Shown here piece by piece: positions 62,712-64,000 of a stretch of DNA of 64,000 bases (position 1 is the stretch's first letter; each line of letters begins with the position of its first letter). The stretch is from Mycoplasma yeatsii (GTDB lineage Bacteria; Bacillota_I; Bacilli_A; Mycoplasmatales; Mycoplasmataceae). The position numbers and the translations under genes are program-made. Where the stretch lies: assembly GCF_030815295.1 (NCBI RefSeq), contig NZ_JAUSWP010000003.1. One strand, given 5' to 3'. Under the pieces are notes generated by a model. The model was given only the letters and a program-made list of their open reading frames with translations, had not been told where the DNA came from and made no database searches.

Positions 62712-64000
62712 ATGCAAAGAATAATTTATTCTCAAACTGAAGAAAAAATTAATATGTCAGTTGATGAAATTAATCAATTAAAACAAACAGAAATATACGA
62801 AAAAATCTATAAAAAGAATTTTGAAAAAGAAAAAAGATCAATAAAAAATAGAACATATTTTAAAAGAAATTTTTGAAAAGACATTTTAGTTATAACTCTA
62901 GCGAGTCTTTTAACTACTATTTCAATAGATTACTTTATTTCTTCAACTGGAGATGCTGGGTTATTTCCTGGTGGTCTATCTAGTTTTGCTCGTTTTTTTG
63001 CTATTACTACAGCTAATTTAATTAAAGGTGATCAAACAAGTAATGTTTTAAATTCATCGAGTTTATTTTTCATATATTTATTTTTAATTAATTTCCCTTT
63101 ATTTATTTTTGGATTTATAAAAGTAGGGTTGAAATTTACTTTAACTTCTATTTTATATATTTTTTTAAGTTTATCTTGAGATCAAATTTTAAACATTATT
63201 CCTGTTGTTAATCCACGAGAATTTCATGTAATTTCGAACTATAAATTAATTTCTTCAATTCCAGGAGAATGAACTTCAACTATTTGAATGTTTGTATTTT
63301 CAGTTATCGGTGGAGCTTTTTTAGGAGCTAGTTATTCATTAACTTATACAGTAGGTTCTTCAACTGCAGGAACTGATTTTATTAGTTATTATGTTTCTAA
63401 AAAATATAATAGACAAATTGGTGCTATTAATATGAAAATTAATTTCATCATTCTAGCTCTTGTGATTGTTTTAAACACAATTAATTTATCAGTTGAACTA
63501 ATTGATCCAGACATGAAACTATCAACAATAAGAGTTTTAGAAGATAAAAAATTTGAAGCACTGTATAAAGAAGCATATGGAAGTGGTTTATTTAGTGAAA
63601 ATCCTGGGAGTGTTTTATTCTTACCTAAGGATTGATCAATAGAAAATAATATGGGTATAACAAAAGAAGAAATTGCTAGAGTAATTGCTTCAAATGCTAA
63701 GTTTATAAAATATGATGCTTCAATGATTTGAACAATTAAATTTAAATTCATTTTTGGTCCTTCATTATTTGCTTCAGGTATAGTGATGATTATTCAGGGA
63801 ATTGTTATTGATAAAATATATCCAAAAAATAAAATAATTACAATTTTAATAAATACTTCAAAACCTGAACAAGTAAAAGATTGTTTATTTGAATTAGGAT
63901 ATAGAAATGATATTAATATTATCGAAAATAAAACTGTAAGAAAAAATTCCGCACTAGTAAAACAAAGTGTTGTTATGATTTCAATTAGTTTAGTTGATTG
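62712..64000 (+). CDS. YitT-family membrane protein (3' end outside window)
   Basis: At least 429 residues are visible before the window ends. A charged N-terminal region of about 55 residues precedes six or so membrane segments; GDAGLFPGGLSSFARFF and GSSTAGTDFISYYVSKKYN match the two halves of the YitT/DUF161 fold (GG.tGia, G.S.GG.D.i). The C-terminal soluble part (IITILINTSKPEQVKDCLFELG) is the start of the DUF2179 domain. YitT proteins are presumed transporters of unknown substrate. The N-terminal extension and an insertion near residues 265-330 make it larger than the Firmicutes version. Confidence 0.75.

Overview
The window is AT-rich, gene-dense mollicute DNA. TGA is read as tryptophan throughout: well-known proteins (ClpB, Lon, DnaK, primase, sigma factor, glycyl-tRNA synthetase) stay full length only if in-frame TGA codons are decoded. 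Gene content, the MOLPALP-like lipoprotein, an IS1634-type insertion sequence and a deoxynucleoside kinase close to the one I recall from Mycoplasma mycoides point to the M. mycoides/capricolum group. I see no rRNA, tRNA, CRISPR array, prophage or integrative element. No gene-free stretch exceeds about 275 bases; the longest are 2265-2536 (partly IS) and 43908-44154.

Layout. 1-1440: start of a minus-strand gene behind a perfect 42-bp palindrome, a small membrane protein and uridine kinase. 1437-2264: a decayed YugP-type membrane peptidase. 2427-4266: an IS4/IS1634-type element between 83-bp direct repeats. 4343-10970: a minus-strand run of eight genes: membrane transporter, two unknown proteins, scpA, scpB, rluB, deoxynucleoside kinase, yebC. 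11078-14242: pyrophosphatase, a histidine-rich ECF S-component-like protein and a DUF4143 ATPase preceded by four exact-period 23-bp repeats. 14395-16403: nucleotide house-cleaning (rdgB), tRNA methylation (trmL) and a HAD phosphatase. 16419-20795: two tandem paralogous DUF3137-like membrane proteins and a LemA protein.

20858-27750 is the heat-shock block: CIRCE-clpB-hrcA-grpE-dnaK-dnaJ, with four 18-bp repeats just before dnaK. 27882-35322 holds nrnA, an organophosphate antiporter, mnmA, a membrane-anchored unknown, a DUF2779 double-nuclease protein and fmt. 35425-41376 holds efp, a small Asp23-like protein, tig, CIRCE-lon and rarA. 41409-49617 holds a large lipoprotein facing a 1,820-residue FtsX-like permease. 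49687-52098 holds a DJ-1 protein and a C39-peptidase protein with a ruined ABC ATPase domain. 52124-62625 is a dense housekeeping run: ybeY, era, recO, an unknown, glyS, dnaG, rpoD, trmK, a NIF3-like protein and a DEAD-box helicase. A YitT-family membrane protein runs off the right edge.

The genes act together in several ways. HrcA, encoded inside the clpB operon, probably represses its own operon and lon through the two CIRCE sites, so the main chaperones and the Lon protease form one local regulon. ybeY, era, dnaG and rpoD form a ribosome-maturation and replication/transcription-initiation cluster with one- to few-base junctions. Several proteins appear to be descendants of enzymes that lost catalytic motifs (YugP-like, the C39/ABC protein, the NIF3-like protein), consistent with reductive evolution.
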